Of a stretch of DNA of 43,683 nucleotides, positions 8,708-16,796 are shown in pieces (position 1 is the first letter of the stretch; every line of letters begins with the position of its first letter). Below the pieces are notes generated by a model. It made no database searches. It was given only the letters and a program-made list of their open reading frames with translations, and was not told the DNA's origin. The DNA is from Alphaproteobacteria bacterium (lineage in GTDB: Bacteria; Pseudomonadota; Alphaproteobacteria; UBA3830). The stretch is from NCBI GenBank assembly GCA_017614525.1, contig JAGABS010000046.1, forward strand, positions 1 to 43,683, given 5' to 3'. The position numbers and the translations under genes are program-made.

Positions 8708-10459
8708 ATGAATCTGAAAGATTATTTGAATTCGGCGATCGTGAATGCCTTAGAGCAGTTGAATTACGATGCCTCCAACACGCTGGTATCGATTTCCAAC
8801 CGTCCTGATCTTTCCGATTATCAATCCAATGTCGCGATGCCTCTCGCGAGACTCGTGAAAAAATCTCCGTCGGAAATTGCGAACAAAATCAAAGAATTCC
8901 TTATGAAAGATTCTGCCTTTGCTAAAGTCACGGTGGACGGCCCGGGCTTTATCAACGTTAGTTTTTCCGATGACAAATTGCTCGAGATCAACATTTCTCC
9001 CAAGAAATTCAAAAAGAAAATCGTGCTGGATTACGGCGGGCCGAACATCGCCAAAGAAATGCACGTCGGACATTTGCGTTCGGCGATTATCGGAGAAAGC
9101 CTGAAGCGTATCCTGAAACTCAGCGGAAACGACGTGATCGGAGATGTTCACTTCGGAGACTGGGGAACCCCGATCGGCATGCTGATCACCCAACTGAAAT
9201 CGGAAAACCCCGAATCGTTCGAAAATAATTTCGAAAATTTCGACATGACAATTTCGGAAATTTCCGCGCTTTACAAAAGGGCCAGCGCGAATTTTAAGTC
9301 AGATGATGATTTTAAAGAAGCAGCGAGAGTCGCAACCTTTGAACTTCAAAACGGAAATGCTCTCTATAAAAAGTTGTGGAAGATTCTGCGCGATAAATCC
9401 GTCGAGGCGGTCAAGGCAAACTATGATAAGCTGGGTGTTTCTTTTGATTTGTGGCTCGGGGAAAGCGATACAAACGAAATGCTTCCGAAAATCGTTGATG
9501 ATCTGCTCGAAAGAAACATTGCCGTGCATTCGAACGGTGCCGTGATTGTTCCGATGGACTGTCACGATTCGAAACAAGACGGGAATTCGTCTGCATGTGC
9601 GGATCGCGGCGCAAAACAGGAAAAAGCTCCGCTGATACTGAGAAAGTCCGACGGCGCGTACACCTACGCCATAACGGATCTTGCAACCATCGTTCAGCGC
9701 GTGGAAAATTACAATCCGGACGCAATTTTGTATGTCGTCGATGCGCGCCAGAAAGAACATTTCCAGCAGGTGTTTTCCGTTGCGAGACGTGCGGGATACG
9801 TGAAGGAAACCATCTCGCTCGAGCACATCGCTTTCGGTACAGTCAACGGCAAGGACGGCAAACCTTTCAAAACTCGCGAGGGAAACGTAATGAACCTGAA
9901 AGATCTGATCGAGTTCTCCGAAAGCAAAGCAAGAGAAGAGTTGTCCGAAGTCAACGAAGAAACCGAAGACCAGGCGCGCAAAATCGCGATCGGTGCCCTT
10001 AAATTTCAGGATCTAAAAAATTTGCGCACATCAAACTATGTTTTCGACACGGAAAATTTCACGAAATCCGAGGGTAAGACAGGGGCTTATGTTCAGTACG
10101 CAATCGCAAGAATAAATTCGATATTGGAAAAAAGTAATGAACAGGATATCGGCGAGGATCTTGATACCGTTGGGCTGAAAATTTCCCATAAAGCCGAAAG
10201 GGAAATCCTTCTCCAACTGAACAGATTTTCCGAGTCGTTGGAGCAGGCTTATATTGCCAGAGAACCCTCAATCATTAGTGAATACGTTTATGTGCTGGCG
10301 CAAAAATTCAGCACCCTGTACGCCGAGCTGCCGATCAACGGCGAAAATGACTGCAGCACCCGCATCTCTCGTTTGAAACTCTGCCGAATTATAAAATACA
10401 TCCTGACTCAGGGGTTGGATTTGCTTGGAATCGAAGCTCCGGAAAAAATGTTGAGGTGA
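8708..10459 (+). CDS. argS: Arginyl-tRNA synthetase
   Basis: This class I synthetase charges tRNA-Arg. The 583-residue protein has the N-terminal additional domain, the HIGH-type motif HVGH (119-122, after GGPNIAKEM), the KMSKS-equivalent segment GKPFKTREG, and the C-terminal all-helical anticodon-binding domain ending LGIEAPEKML. GGAGAG lies just ahead of the ATG. The upstream gap 8505-8707 holds a TATAAT at 8616-8621 without a good -35, and nothing else recognisable. An IS110 remnant begins directly after the stop codon, but the protein's C-terminus looks complete. Confidence 0.97.
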   Translation: MNLKDYLNSAIVNALEQLNYDASNTLVSISNRPDLSDYQSNVAMPLARLVKKSPSEIANKIKEFLMKDSAFAKVTVDGPGFINVSFSDDKLLEINISPKKFKKKIVLDYGGPNIAKEMHVGHLRSAIIGESLKRILKLSGNDVIGDVHFGDWGTPIGMLITQLKSENPESFENNFENFDMTISEISALYKRASANFKSDDDFKEAARVATFELQNGNALYKKLWKILRDKSVEAVKANYDKLGVSFDLWLGESDTNEMLPKIVDDLLERNIAVHSNGAVIVPMDCHDSKQDGNSSACADRGAKQEKAPLILRKSDGAYTYAITDLATIVQRVENYNPDAILYVVDARQKEHFQQVFSVARRAGYVKETISLEHIAFGTVNGKDGKPFKTREGNVMNLKDLIEFSESKAREELSEVNEETEDQARKIAIGALKFQDLKNLRTSNYVFDTENFTKSEGKTGAYVQYAIARINSILEKSNEQDIGEDLDTVGLKISHKAEREILLQLNRFSESLEQAYIAREPSIISEYVYVLAQKFSTLYAELPINGENDCSTRISRLKLCRIIKYILTQGLDLLGIEAPEKMLR

Positions 10460-10570
10460 TCGGAAGAAACCCCAGCAGTCATTTTAGGCGAAATTACGCG
10501 GTTAAAGAATTTCGAAACAGCGCATGAATTGGCCGCGTTCGTGGGATTAACTCCAAAACGTCAGGTTTAA
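10460..10570 (+). pseudogene. IS110-family transposase C-terminal remnant
   Basis: The frame directly after the argS stop reads ...PAVILGEITRLKNF followed by ETAHELAAFVGLTPKRQ and then a stop. This matches the conserved C-terminal domain of IS110/IS1111-type transposases, where a leucine/glutamate segment precedes a motif of the type A-A-x-x-G-L-T-P. Only about 36 codons remain, with no start codon and no N-terminal DEDD domain. The remaining 206 bases up to the ankyrin gene (10571-10776) have no gene I can support. They hold a small hairpin GTGCG-TGT-CGCAC at 10684-10696. Confidence 0.7.
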
Positions 10571-10776
10571 GGAACTTTTGTCTGAGAAAAACCGAGAAAT
10601 CAAAAAATTATTGCAAATAAATTGGATATGTGGTAAAAGTTCCCGCTTAGGTAGTTCATGTAGTTTCAAAGTTGGTAGTGTTTGTGCGTGTCGCACGGGA
10701 TGATTGGGCGCGTGGAATGCGTGTCTGCACGATGCAGGTAAGCATTCGGAGGAACTGCAATTGAGGAGATAAAAAA

Positions 10777-13452
10777 ATGAAAAAAGTAATCGTTTTTACG
10801 AGCTCGATGGCTGTATCGGCAGTGTTGGGAGTGCAAAACAATTTTACGGATGGCAATCGCGACACGTCCGGAAACTTCAAGAGGACTGTCAGTGCAAACA
10901 ATTCACAGACGAGCTTGATGCGGGCAACCAAATGTCTTAATTACAAGGTTATGCAGTATATTTTGAACCAGAGAGACGCTCAGGGGAACAGGCTCATCGA
11001 TATTAACGCTCAAGATGAAGACGGAAATACTGCGTTGTCGATTGCAGCGGAAACAGGTGATGAACAAAAAATACTTTTGCTGCTGGCAAACGGCGCCGAT
11101 GTAGAATTGGCGAAGGAAAAGATTTCAGAAAAAATGCGCGAGAAATTTGAATTTCTTCATGAGGCAATCGAGCTGAACAGTTGTAAATTCTTACGTGCAA
11201 TTATGAAGAAAGACATCAATGAAGCAAGGTCCATACTGAATAAATCTCATGTCAATGTTAATATGTCGATGGCGTTAGGATATATCGCAGAAGAAAAAGA
11301 ATACGTAGAAGGAATTAAGCTGTTTCTGGATCAGCCAAACCTTAGTATTAACGCAAAAGATAAAGACGGAAACACTGCATTGATGCATGCGGCGGTCAAT
11401 GGGCGTCAAAAATCGGTTGATTTGTTTCTAAAATACAATATTGACGTTAACGTAGAAAATAACGACAAAAACACGGCGTTAATACTGGCCACATATGGAG
11501 GTTATAAGGGAACAGTTGATTCGTTGCTGAAACACGAGAAAATCGATGTTAATTTACAAAATGACGACAAAAATACGGCGTTAATGCTGGCCGCATACAA
11601 AGGTTATGAAGGAATAGTCGATTCGTTGCTGAAACATGGGAAAGTCGATGTTAATTTACAAAATAGCGACAAAAATACGGCGTTAATGCTGGCCGCATGT
11701 AGAGGTCACAAAGGAATAGTTGATTTGTTGCTGAAACATGGGGAAATCGACGTTAATTTACAAGGCGGGCAAGAAAGAACAGCGTTAATATATGCTGCTA
11801 TGGAAGGGTATCCGGAAATAGTTGATTTGTTGCTAAAGCATGGGGAAATCGACGTTAATAAAAGGTCTGATACCGGAAATACGGCGTTGATGCTGGCCGC
11901 ATATAAAGGTTATGAAGGAATAGTTGATTCATTGCTGAAACGTAGAGAAATCGATGTTAATGCACAAGACATTATGGGACTTTCGGCATTAATGTATGCC
12001 GATCTCGCAGGACATCCGGGAATAGTCGAGCTATTGCTGAAACATGAGAAAATCGACGTTAGTTTGAAAGATAGGAATGGAAATACGGTATTGGTGCGTT
12101 CAGCAGAAGGCGGGAATCAAGAGATAGTTGATTTGTTGCTGAAAAATTCGGGAATCGGCATCAAATACCAAGATGATCAGAAATCTAAAGCATTTATGTT
12201 TGAGCTGCACTTCGGTGATGAAAAAGTTGATTTGTTGCTGGGAGATTTGAGAATCGGCACTAAGAATCAAGACGGTCAGAAATCTAAAGCGTTTTTGTCT
12301 GCGGTACACTTCGGGCATGAAAAGGTAGTAAATCTGTTTCTGGAAAGAGGGATTGATATTAACAAGAGGTATTTTGATGGGGTCACCGCATTGATGTGGG
12401 CGGTTGAACTGGGACATGAAAAAATAGTCGATTTGTTGCTGAATCAGCCTGGTATCGATATTAATGCTCGAAATAACGACGGCGAAACAGCCTTGGACAT
12501 TGCGAAAAAGAGAAAATATAACAGAAGAATCTCAAGATTAATTCAGTCCAAGGTGGGGTCATATAAGCAGCATGCTGTTCCCTTCGGAGAGAAGATTAAA
12601 CACACGCCGACTCAAGAGATTAACAAAGAATTTTTGGACGCGGTGTCTCAGGGAAATATCGAAAAAATGAACTCGCTGCTGGATGAGAAGAATACCGATG
12701 GAGAAATTCTCGTCAACATCAATGCGAAAAACAAGAAGGGAGACACTGCCCTGATAATTGCTTCCGAAAATGGCAATCTCGACGTAATAAGATTTTTGCT
12801 GTCTTACGAAGCGGACCTTTCTCTCAAAGATGCAAACGGAGACACCGCCCTGATTCGAGCGGCGCAGGCAGGTCGTTTTGACGTAGTCGAAGAGTTGTTG
12901 TTCCGAAATGCCGATATTATTAACTCAGTCGGACAGGGTAACAAAACGGCATTGATGGCTGCTGCAGAAAGCGGTCACGTCCGCGTGGTGAAGCTGTTGA
13001 TAAAAAAGGGAGCGAAAGTCTCTATCAAAAATAATTACGATAAAACTGCGCTGGACATTGTTAACGAAAAAATTAAAAAGCGCAATAAAACAGACGACAA
13101 TTATGAATCTGTTAAAAACATTCTGGAAAGTCGGAGCAAGCAGTTGGATTACTCATTCAGCAGAGAAGTAGAAATAGAGTCTTCATTAAACAAATGGGAG
13201 ATAGCTGCGGATAATAGTTTTGAACAACAGCTCGAAAATTGGGGAAAAAACGATCCGAAAATTTATAGTAAAGTGAAAGTGTTGGTCGAAAATATTAAAC
13301 TTGATCCGTTCAGAGGTCTAGGAAGGCCGGAACGCCTGATAGGAGACTTAGAGGGGGCATATTCAAGAAGAATAACTGATGGGGACAGGCTTGTGTATGA
13401 AATAGACGGAGAAAAAGTCATCCTGAAATCATGTAAGGGGCACTACAAATAA
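10777..13452 (+). CDS. Ankyrin-repeat protein with C-terminal YoeB-type RNase toxin domain
   Basis: The 891-residue protein starts with a possible signal peptide (basic MKK, then VIVFTSSMAVSAVLG). Two ankyrin blocks follow: about residues 75-590, with a regular 34-residue period in the middle, and about 625-760 with consensus-like repeats. Residues 805-891 match the whole YoeB/Txe toxin family. Key segments are DPFRGLGRPERL, SRRITDGDRLVYEI and CKGHYK at the C-terminus. The positions equivalent to E. coli YoeB Glu46, Arg65, His83 and Tyr84 are Glu852, Arg871, His889 and Tyr890, all conserved. YoeB cleaves mRNA in the ribosomal A site and is normally a small protein neutralised by YefM. No YefM-like gene is visible nearby. 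GAGGAG precedes the ATG. The role is inferred: a secreted or internally controlled toxin effector. Confidence 0.88.
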   Translation: MKKVIVFTSSMAVSAVLGVQNNFTDGNRDTSGNFKRTVSANNSQTSLMRATKCLNYKVMQYILNQRDAQGNRLIDINAQDEDGNTALSIAAETGDEQKILLLLANGADVELAKEKISEKMREKFEFLHEAIELNSCKFLRAIMKKDINEARSILNKSHVNVNMSMALGYIAEEKEYVEGIKLFLDQPNLSINAKDKDGNTALMHAAVNGRQKSVDLFLKYNIDVNVENNDKNTALILATYGGYKGTVDSLLKHEKIDVNLQNDDKNTALMLAAYKGYEGIVDSLLKHGKVDVNLQNSDKNTALMLAACRGHKGIVDLLLKHGEIDVNLQGGQERTALIYAAMEGYPEIVDLLLKHGEIDVNKRSDTGNTALMLAAYKGYEGIVDSLLKRREIDVNAQDIMGLSALMYADLAGHPGIVELLLKHEKIDVSLKDRNGNTVLVRSAEGGNQEIVDLLLKNSGIGIKYQDDQKSKAFMFELHFGDEKVDLLLGDLRIGTKNQDGQKSKAFLSAVHFGHEKVVNLFLERGIDINKRYFDGVTALMWAVELGHEKIVDLLLNQPGIDINARNNDGETALDIAKKRKYNRRISRLIQSKVGSYKQHAVPFGEKIKHTPTQEINKEFLDAVSQGNIEKMNSLLDEKNTDGEILVNINAKNKKGDTALIIASENGNLDVIRFLLSYEADLSLKDANGDTALIRAAQAGRFDVVEELLFRNADIINSVGQGNKTALMAAAESGHVRVVKLLIKKGAKVSIKNNYDKTALDIVNEKIKKRNKTDDNYESVKNILESRSKQLDYSFSREVEIESSLNKWEIAADNSFEQQLENWGKNDPKIYSKVKVLVENIKLDPFRGLGRPERLIGDLEGAYSRRITDGDRLVYEIDGEKVILKSCKGHYK
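11446..12159 (+). repeat. 102-bp in-frame tandem repeats encoding ankyrin units
   Basis: Seven consecutive units begin at 11446, 11548, 11650, 11752, 11854, 11956 and 12058, exactly 102 bases apart. Each encodes 34 residues of the form VNLQN-x-DKNTALMLAA-x-KG-x-x-GIVD-x-LLKH-x-x-ID. The usual ankyrin unit is 33 residues; the extra residue comes from the ID-V junction. Neighbouring units, especially those at 11548 and 11650, are nearly identical at DNA level. This indicates recent duplication or ongoing gene conversion. Confidence 0.85.
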
Positions 13453-13476
13453 GGGAAACGGCAGATTCAAATAGAT

Positions 13477-14313
13477 TTGATAGGTTTGTTGTTGAAGAGA
13501 GGCGCGAGGCTGGAATCTGCGTTATTTAGTGCGGTTGATAATGAGCGTAAGGAAACGATCGAATCTTTGCGGGGAAGTGGGGCGGGTGTTCCCGGTGGGG
13601 GTGTGCCGTCTGATGGAGAAAAGCTGCCTTTTTCGCAGTTAGATATGTTTGAGAAAGGGAGTGCAGAAGTAGTGAAGTTACTGATGAAACAGGGAGGCAA
13701 TCCTGATTCTCAAGATGAGTTGGGTTACTCAGCACTGATGTATGCGGCTTTCTTCGGATGTTCAGATATAGCGAAGCAGCTGCTGGAGCGCGGTGCAAAT
13801 CCGTATGTTCAAGATGATAAAGGCAGCACGGCTTTGATAATGGCGGTCCGCAATAGACACTCAAGTGTGGTGCGTGTGTTGCTGGATTACGGAGTGAATC
13901 CAAATTCTCAAGATAAGTTGGGCCAAACGGCACTGATGCTGCATGCAGCGTATTATGGAAATTCGGATATGGCAGAATTGCTGATGAAGCATGGTGCGGA
14001 TCCGAATATTCAGGATAAAGACGGCATAACAGCGCTGATGCACGCGGCTATTAACGGAAGGTTGGGTACGGCAGGTCTGTTGCTGAAAAATGGTGCGGAT
14101 CCGAATGTTCAGGATGCGAATGGCCGAACGGCTCTGATGTCCGCAACCGTCAACAGAGACTCGGATATGATAAAGATACTGCTGGATGGGGGAGCTGACC
14201 TGAATGTTAAAGACGATGACGGCGAGACAGCTCTGAGTTTTGCACGCAAGGGAGAGTTCGAAGAAATAGTGTCCTTGTTAGAAGAAGCTCAAAGAAAAAA
14301 GCAGGCAGCTTAG
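13477..14313 (+). CDS. Ankyrin-repeat protein, possibly the detached 3' part of the preceding gene
   Basis: The frame encodes about 278 residues with at least five consensus ankyrin repeats (for example GYSALMYAAFFG, GQTALMLHAAYYG, GITALMHAAINGR and GRTALMSATVN). It has no signal peptide or membrane segment. It is in the same reading frame as the ankyrin-YoeB gene and is separated from it only by that gene's TAA and 24 bases, all of which are open after the stop. The start is uncertain: TTG at 13477 has no good ribosome-binding site, and the first ATG is at about 13645. It may be translated by re-initiation, start internally, or be a remnant of a longer ankyrin gene that was split when a yoeB sequence was acquired. 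Confidence 0.65.
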   Translation: MIGLLLKRGARLESALFSAVDNERKETIESLRGSGAGVPGGGVPSDGEKLPFSQLDMFEKGSAEVVKLLMKQGGNPDSQDELGYSALMYAAFFGCSDIAKQLLERGANPYVQDDKGSTALIMAVRNRHSSVVRVLLDYGVNPNSQDKLGQTALMLHAAYYGNSDMAELLMKHGADPNIQDKDGITALMHAAINGRLGTAGLLLKNGADPNVQDANGRTALMSATVNRDSDMIKILLDGGADLNVKDDDGETALSFARKGEFEEIVSLLEEAQRKKQAA

Positions 14314-14504
14314 AACGTCTCGTGGTATGTGCATTTTTCTGTCAGAACGGGTTAAGGGGCTGAATTTTTGTTAATTTTGGATTTTTTCCGCCCCTCAGCC
14401 CCCATGTATGAAACCTGAGCGGATCGGTGAAAGCAAAACTGATGTTAGAGTACGAGGATGAGGCTTTCTTTTCTTATTCCTTTCCACAAAAACTCCGATT
14501 TCAT

Positions 14505-14532
14505 TTTACAAAATTTAACCGAATATTATAAT
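14505..14532 (+). promoter_or_regulatory. Sigma-70 promoter ahead of ybgC
   Basis: TTTACA at 14505-14510 and TATAAT at 14527-14532 are separated by 16 bases. Transcription would start near 14539, about 25-35 bases before the ybgC start. This is among the best matches to the sigma-70 consensus that I found in the window. The rest of the gap 14314-14504 holds an 8-bp inverted repeat (14356-14363 with 14395-14402), and I see nothing else in it. Confidence 0.6.
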
Positions 14533-14575
14533 AATTTCGGGATAATCGTGGCAGTGTTGCGAAATGGAACGGAAA

Positions 14576-14983
14576 ATGCAGGAAGTTATTACTCGAAGAG
14601 TTGATTTTTGCGATGTCGATCTGACAGGTGTCATGTGGCACGGGAATTACTGCAGATATTACGAAGACGCCCGCTGTCAGCTCTTAAAGAAATTGGGCTT
14701 TTCTTACAAAGAGATTTACGACAGAAATTATCAAATTCCGTTGGTGTGTTTGAAGATAAAATACTCCCGTCCCTGCCGATTCGATCAGGAAATTATCATA
14801 ACCGCAGAGTTGGTGAAGGCCGATCATTTTCTGGTAATAAAATACGCAATCAAAGACAAAGAAACGGGAAAAATTCTGTCCAAAGCCGAAACGAAACATG
14901 CTTTCTACGACAGCAAAAAAAAGCGAGCTCTGATTAACGCGCCGGAATTTATCGCCGAAAAATTAAAGGAGCTGAGCTGCTAA
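14576..14983 (+). CDS. ybgC: YbgC/FadM-type acyl-CoA thioesterase (hotdog fold)
   Basis: YbgC-type thioesterases hydrolyse acyl-CoA or acyl-ACP and are usually encoded next to tolQ. The protein has the 4HBT signature, VDFCDVDLTGVMWHGNYCRY, including the Asp that acts in catalysis, followed by YYEDAR. Length (about 135 residues) is typical. I prefer the ATG at 14576, which has GGAA at a suitable distance; the upstream ATG at 14564 adds four residues and has no ribosome-binding site. In relatives this gene usually heads the tol operon. Here it is about 10 kb away behind its own promoter, so a rearrangement separated it. Confidence 0.85.
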   Translation: MQEVITRRVDFCDVDLTGVMWHGNYCRYYEDARCQLLKKLGFSYKEIYDRNYQIPLVCLKIKYSRPCRFDQEIIITAELVKADHFLVIKYAIKDKETGKILSKAETKHAFYDSKKKRALINAPEFIAEKLKELSC

Positions 14984-15111
14984 AATTCTGCATATTCAAG
15001 CTTGATATTATTGAGGCTCCGAGTTAAAAAATCCCCCTGCCCCGTTCAATATTATTGAGATTCCGAAGCAAAAGTTGTAGAATGCCCCTGAAAAGAATGA
15101 GTGGATTTATT

Positions 15112-15654
15112 ATGACAACAGCACCTATTATGCCAAAGGGCACAGCAGTTTGGTTAATCGAAAATACGGCGTTGACTTTCGAGCAGATAGCGCAGTTTTG
15201 CGGCCTGCACGTTTTGGAAGTTCAAGCCCTTGCCGACGAACAGGCGTCTGTCGGAATGATCGGAGTTGATCCCGTAAAAATGGGACAGTTGACTGCTGAG
15301 GAAATCGAAAGATGTTCGAAAAATCCGAATGCTCGGCTGCTTTTGTCTACATCCGCTATTCCTGAGCTAAGAAAAAAAGGCAAGAAGAAATACGTTCCTT
15401 TGAAGAAGAGGCAGGAACGTCCGGATGCTGTCGCTTGGCTGCTCAAGTATTACCCGGACATGTCTGATTCCGCCATTTGTTCGCTGCTGTCCACGACAAA
15501 AAGCACCGTGGCGTCTATTCGCGAAAGAACGCATGCCCGCATGAGTGAATTAAGGCCAAGAGATCCTGTGTTGCTCGGATTTTGTTCCCAGGTTGAACTT
15601 GACGCGGCAATTGCTTCCCTCGAGAAGTCCAGAGGAGAAGCTAATCCGGCATGA
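15112..15654 (+). CDS. trcR: TrcR/DUF1013-family transcriptional regulator
   Basis: DUF1013 proteins (TrcR in Caulobacter) are alphaproteobacterial regulators linked to cell-cycle gene expression. The recognisable start is MPKGTAVWLIENTALTFEQI, followed by AQFCGLHVLEVQALADE, which resembles a helix-turn-helix. A second helix-turn-helix-like segment lies nearer the C-terminus (SDSAICSLLSTTKSTVASI). The frame is open from 15055 and has an ATG at 15097 too; I use 15112 because the family conservation begins just after it. The stop overlaps the next start (ATGA), so the Tim44-like gene is co-translated. The presence of this family is a strong taxonomic marker. Confidence 0.87.
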   Translation: MTTAPIMPKGTAVWLIENTALTFEQIAQFCGLHVLEVQALADEQASVGMIGVDPVKMGQLTAEEIERCSKNPNARLLLSTSAIPELRKKGKKKYVPLKKRQERPDAVAWLLKYYPDMSDSAICSLLSTTKSTVASIRERTHARMSELRPRDPVLLGFCSQVELDAAIASLEKSRGEANPA

Positions 15655-16247
15655 TCACTCTTGTTTTTGCGATACTTACTTTTGCCCTGTTAGTTAAGCT
15701 GAACGAAATTCTCGGAGCAAACATCGGGTTCAAGATAAAAAAGGAAAGTCTTTGTGATCCGACCGCAAAAGAAGCTGAAGTTGAGGAAATTCAGGAACAA
15801 AAGGAAACTTTGAGGGCGATTTCCCGCAGTTGTCCGAGATTCGACAAGGAGGACTTTTTGAAAAAGTCGGAGAAAGTTTTTGAGCTGGTTTTCAAGGCCT
15901 ATGCCGACGGAGACAAGTCTACCTTGAAAGATCTGCTGTCTCCGAGAACTTTCAAGGCATTTTCCATGGCAATTGACGATCGCAAAGAGCGGAAAGAAAC
16001 TCTCGAAGGAAGTATTTTACAGTTTGCAGAAACAGAATTAGTCGACGCCAACGTCAGCAACGGCGACATCTACGTCACGGTGAAATTTGTTACCGATCAA
16101 ACCACGGCTTTAAGATCGGCGGACGGAACTATTTTGGAAGGAAGTCCCGATTATGTCGACACCCGAACAGATGTTTGGGTTTTCTCCAGAAAGGTCAATT
16201 CTTCAGATCCGCGCTGGTTTTTGCACGAGATAAAATCAGAAGATTAG
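15651..16247 (+). CDS. Tim44-like domain membrane protein
   Basis: The 198-residue protein has one N-terminal membrane segment (MITLVFAILTFALLV), a short charged linker, and a Tim44/TimA-like domain from about residue 65 to the end. That domain shows the family pattern FLKKSEKVFELVFKAYADGD, LLSPRTFKAF, VDTRTDVWVFSRKV, and a final WFLHEI. In mitochondria this domain tethers the import motor to the inner membrane. Alphaproteobacterial relatives are membrane proteins of less certain role. It overlaps trcR by four bases and is followed ten bases later by trmL. Confidence 0.82.
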   Translation: MITLVFAILTFALLVKLNEILGANIGFKIKKESLCDPTAKEAEVEEIQEQKETLRAISRSCPRFDKEDFLKKSEKVFELVFKAYADGDKSTLKDLLSPRTFKAFSMAIDDRKERKETLEGSILQFAETELVDANVSNGDIYVTVKFVTDQTTALRSADGTILEGSPDYVDTRTDVWVFSRKVNSSDPRWFLHEIKSED

Positions 16248-16257
16248 CGCCGCGCCG

Positions 16258-16719
16258 ATGCTCAGTCTCGCCGTTTACCATCCGCAAATTCCGCAGAACA
16301 CGGGGACTTTGCTGCGATTAACTTCCTGCCTCGGCGTTCACATCGATCTGATCCGGCCTTTCGGATTCATTTTCAATGATGCAAAACTGAAACGCGCCGG
16401 AATGGATTACATCCAAACGGCAGATTATGAAATTCACGACTCATTTGAAATTTTTCTCGAAAGATCAGCAGCACGAAGGATAATCGCGATGGAAGCAAAT
16501 GATGTCTCCGTTGCTCACAACGACTTCCGATATCAGGACGGCGATATTTTGATGGTCGGATCAGAACATTACGGATTTCTCCCCGAAGATTTGAACAGAT
16601 GCTCGGCAATGGTAAAAATCCCGATGGTAAAAGGACGCCGATCAATCAACATGGCTATCTCGGCGGCAATTGTTTTGTCAGAAGCTATGTCACAACTGAA
16701 CATTTTCCCGAAATTATAG
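16258..16719 (+). CDS. trmL: tRNA (cytidine/uridine-34-2'-O)-methyltransferase TrmL
   Basis: This small SpoU/SPOUT enzyme methylates the wobble ribose of certain leucine tRNAs using S-adenosylmethionine. The 153-residue product begins MLSLAVYHPQIPQNTGTLLR and has the knot motifs MVGSEHYGF and the C-terminal MVKGRRSINMAISAAIVL. Length is close to the E. coli enzyme. It is probably the last gene of the trcR-tim44-trmL unit. Confidence 0.9.
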   Translation: MLSLAVYHPQIPQNTGTLLRLTSCLGVHIDLIRPFGFIFNDAKLKRAGMDYIQTADYEIHDSFEIFLERSAARRIIAMEANDVSVAHNDFRYQDGDILMVGSEHYGFLPEDLNRCSAMVKIPMVKGRRSINMAISAAIVLSEAMSQLNIFPKL

Positions 16720-16796
16720 CAAAAATTAAGTCTTTGCTTACCAATATCAGATAAAATTAAAGAAATGATTTTGTGTGAATTTTTTTGGATTGTGAG

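Noticed and set aside
10684-10696. Small hairpin GTGCG-TGT-CGCAC as a terminator or IS end
   Set aside because: Five-pair stem with no T tract and no matching terminal repeat found nearby.
14356-14402. Inverted repeat GGGGCTGA...TCAGCCCC as a terminator of the ankyrin gene
   Set aside because: The loop is 31 bases and there is no T tract after the second arm, so it is not a convincing intrinsic terminator.
16726-16741. CtrA box ahead of the gspE-like gene (TTAAGTCTTTGCTTAC)
   Set aside because: Spacer is 8 instead of 7 and the second half is TTAC; too far from the consensus.
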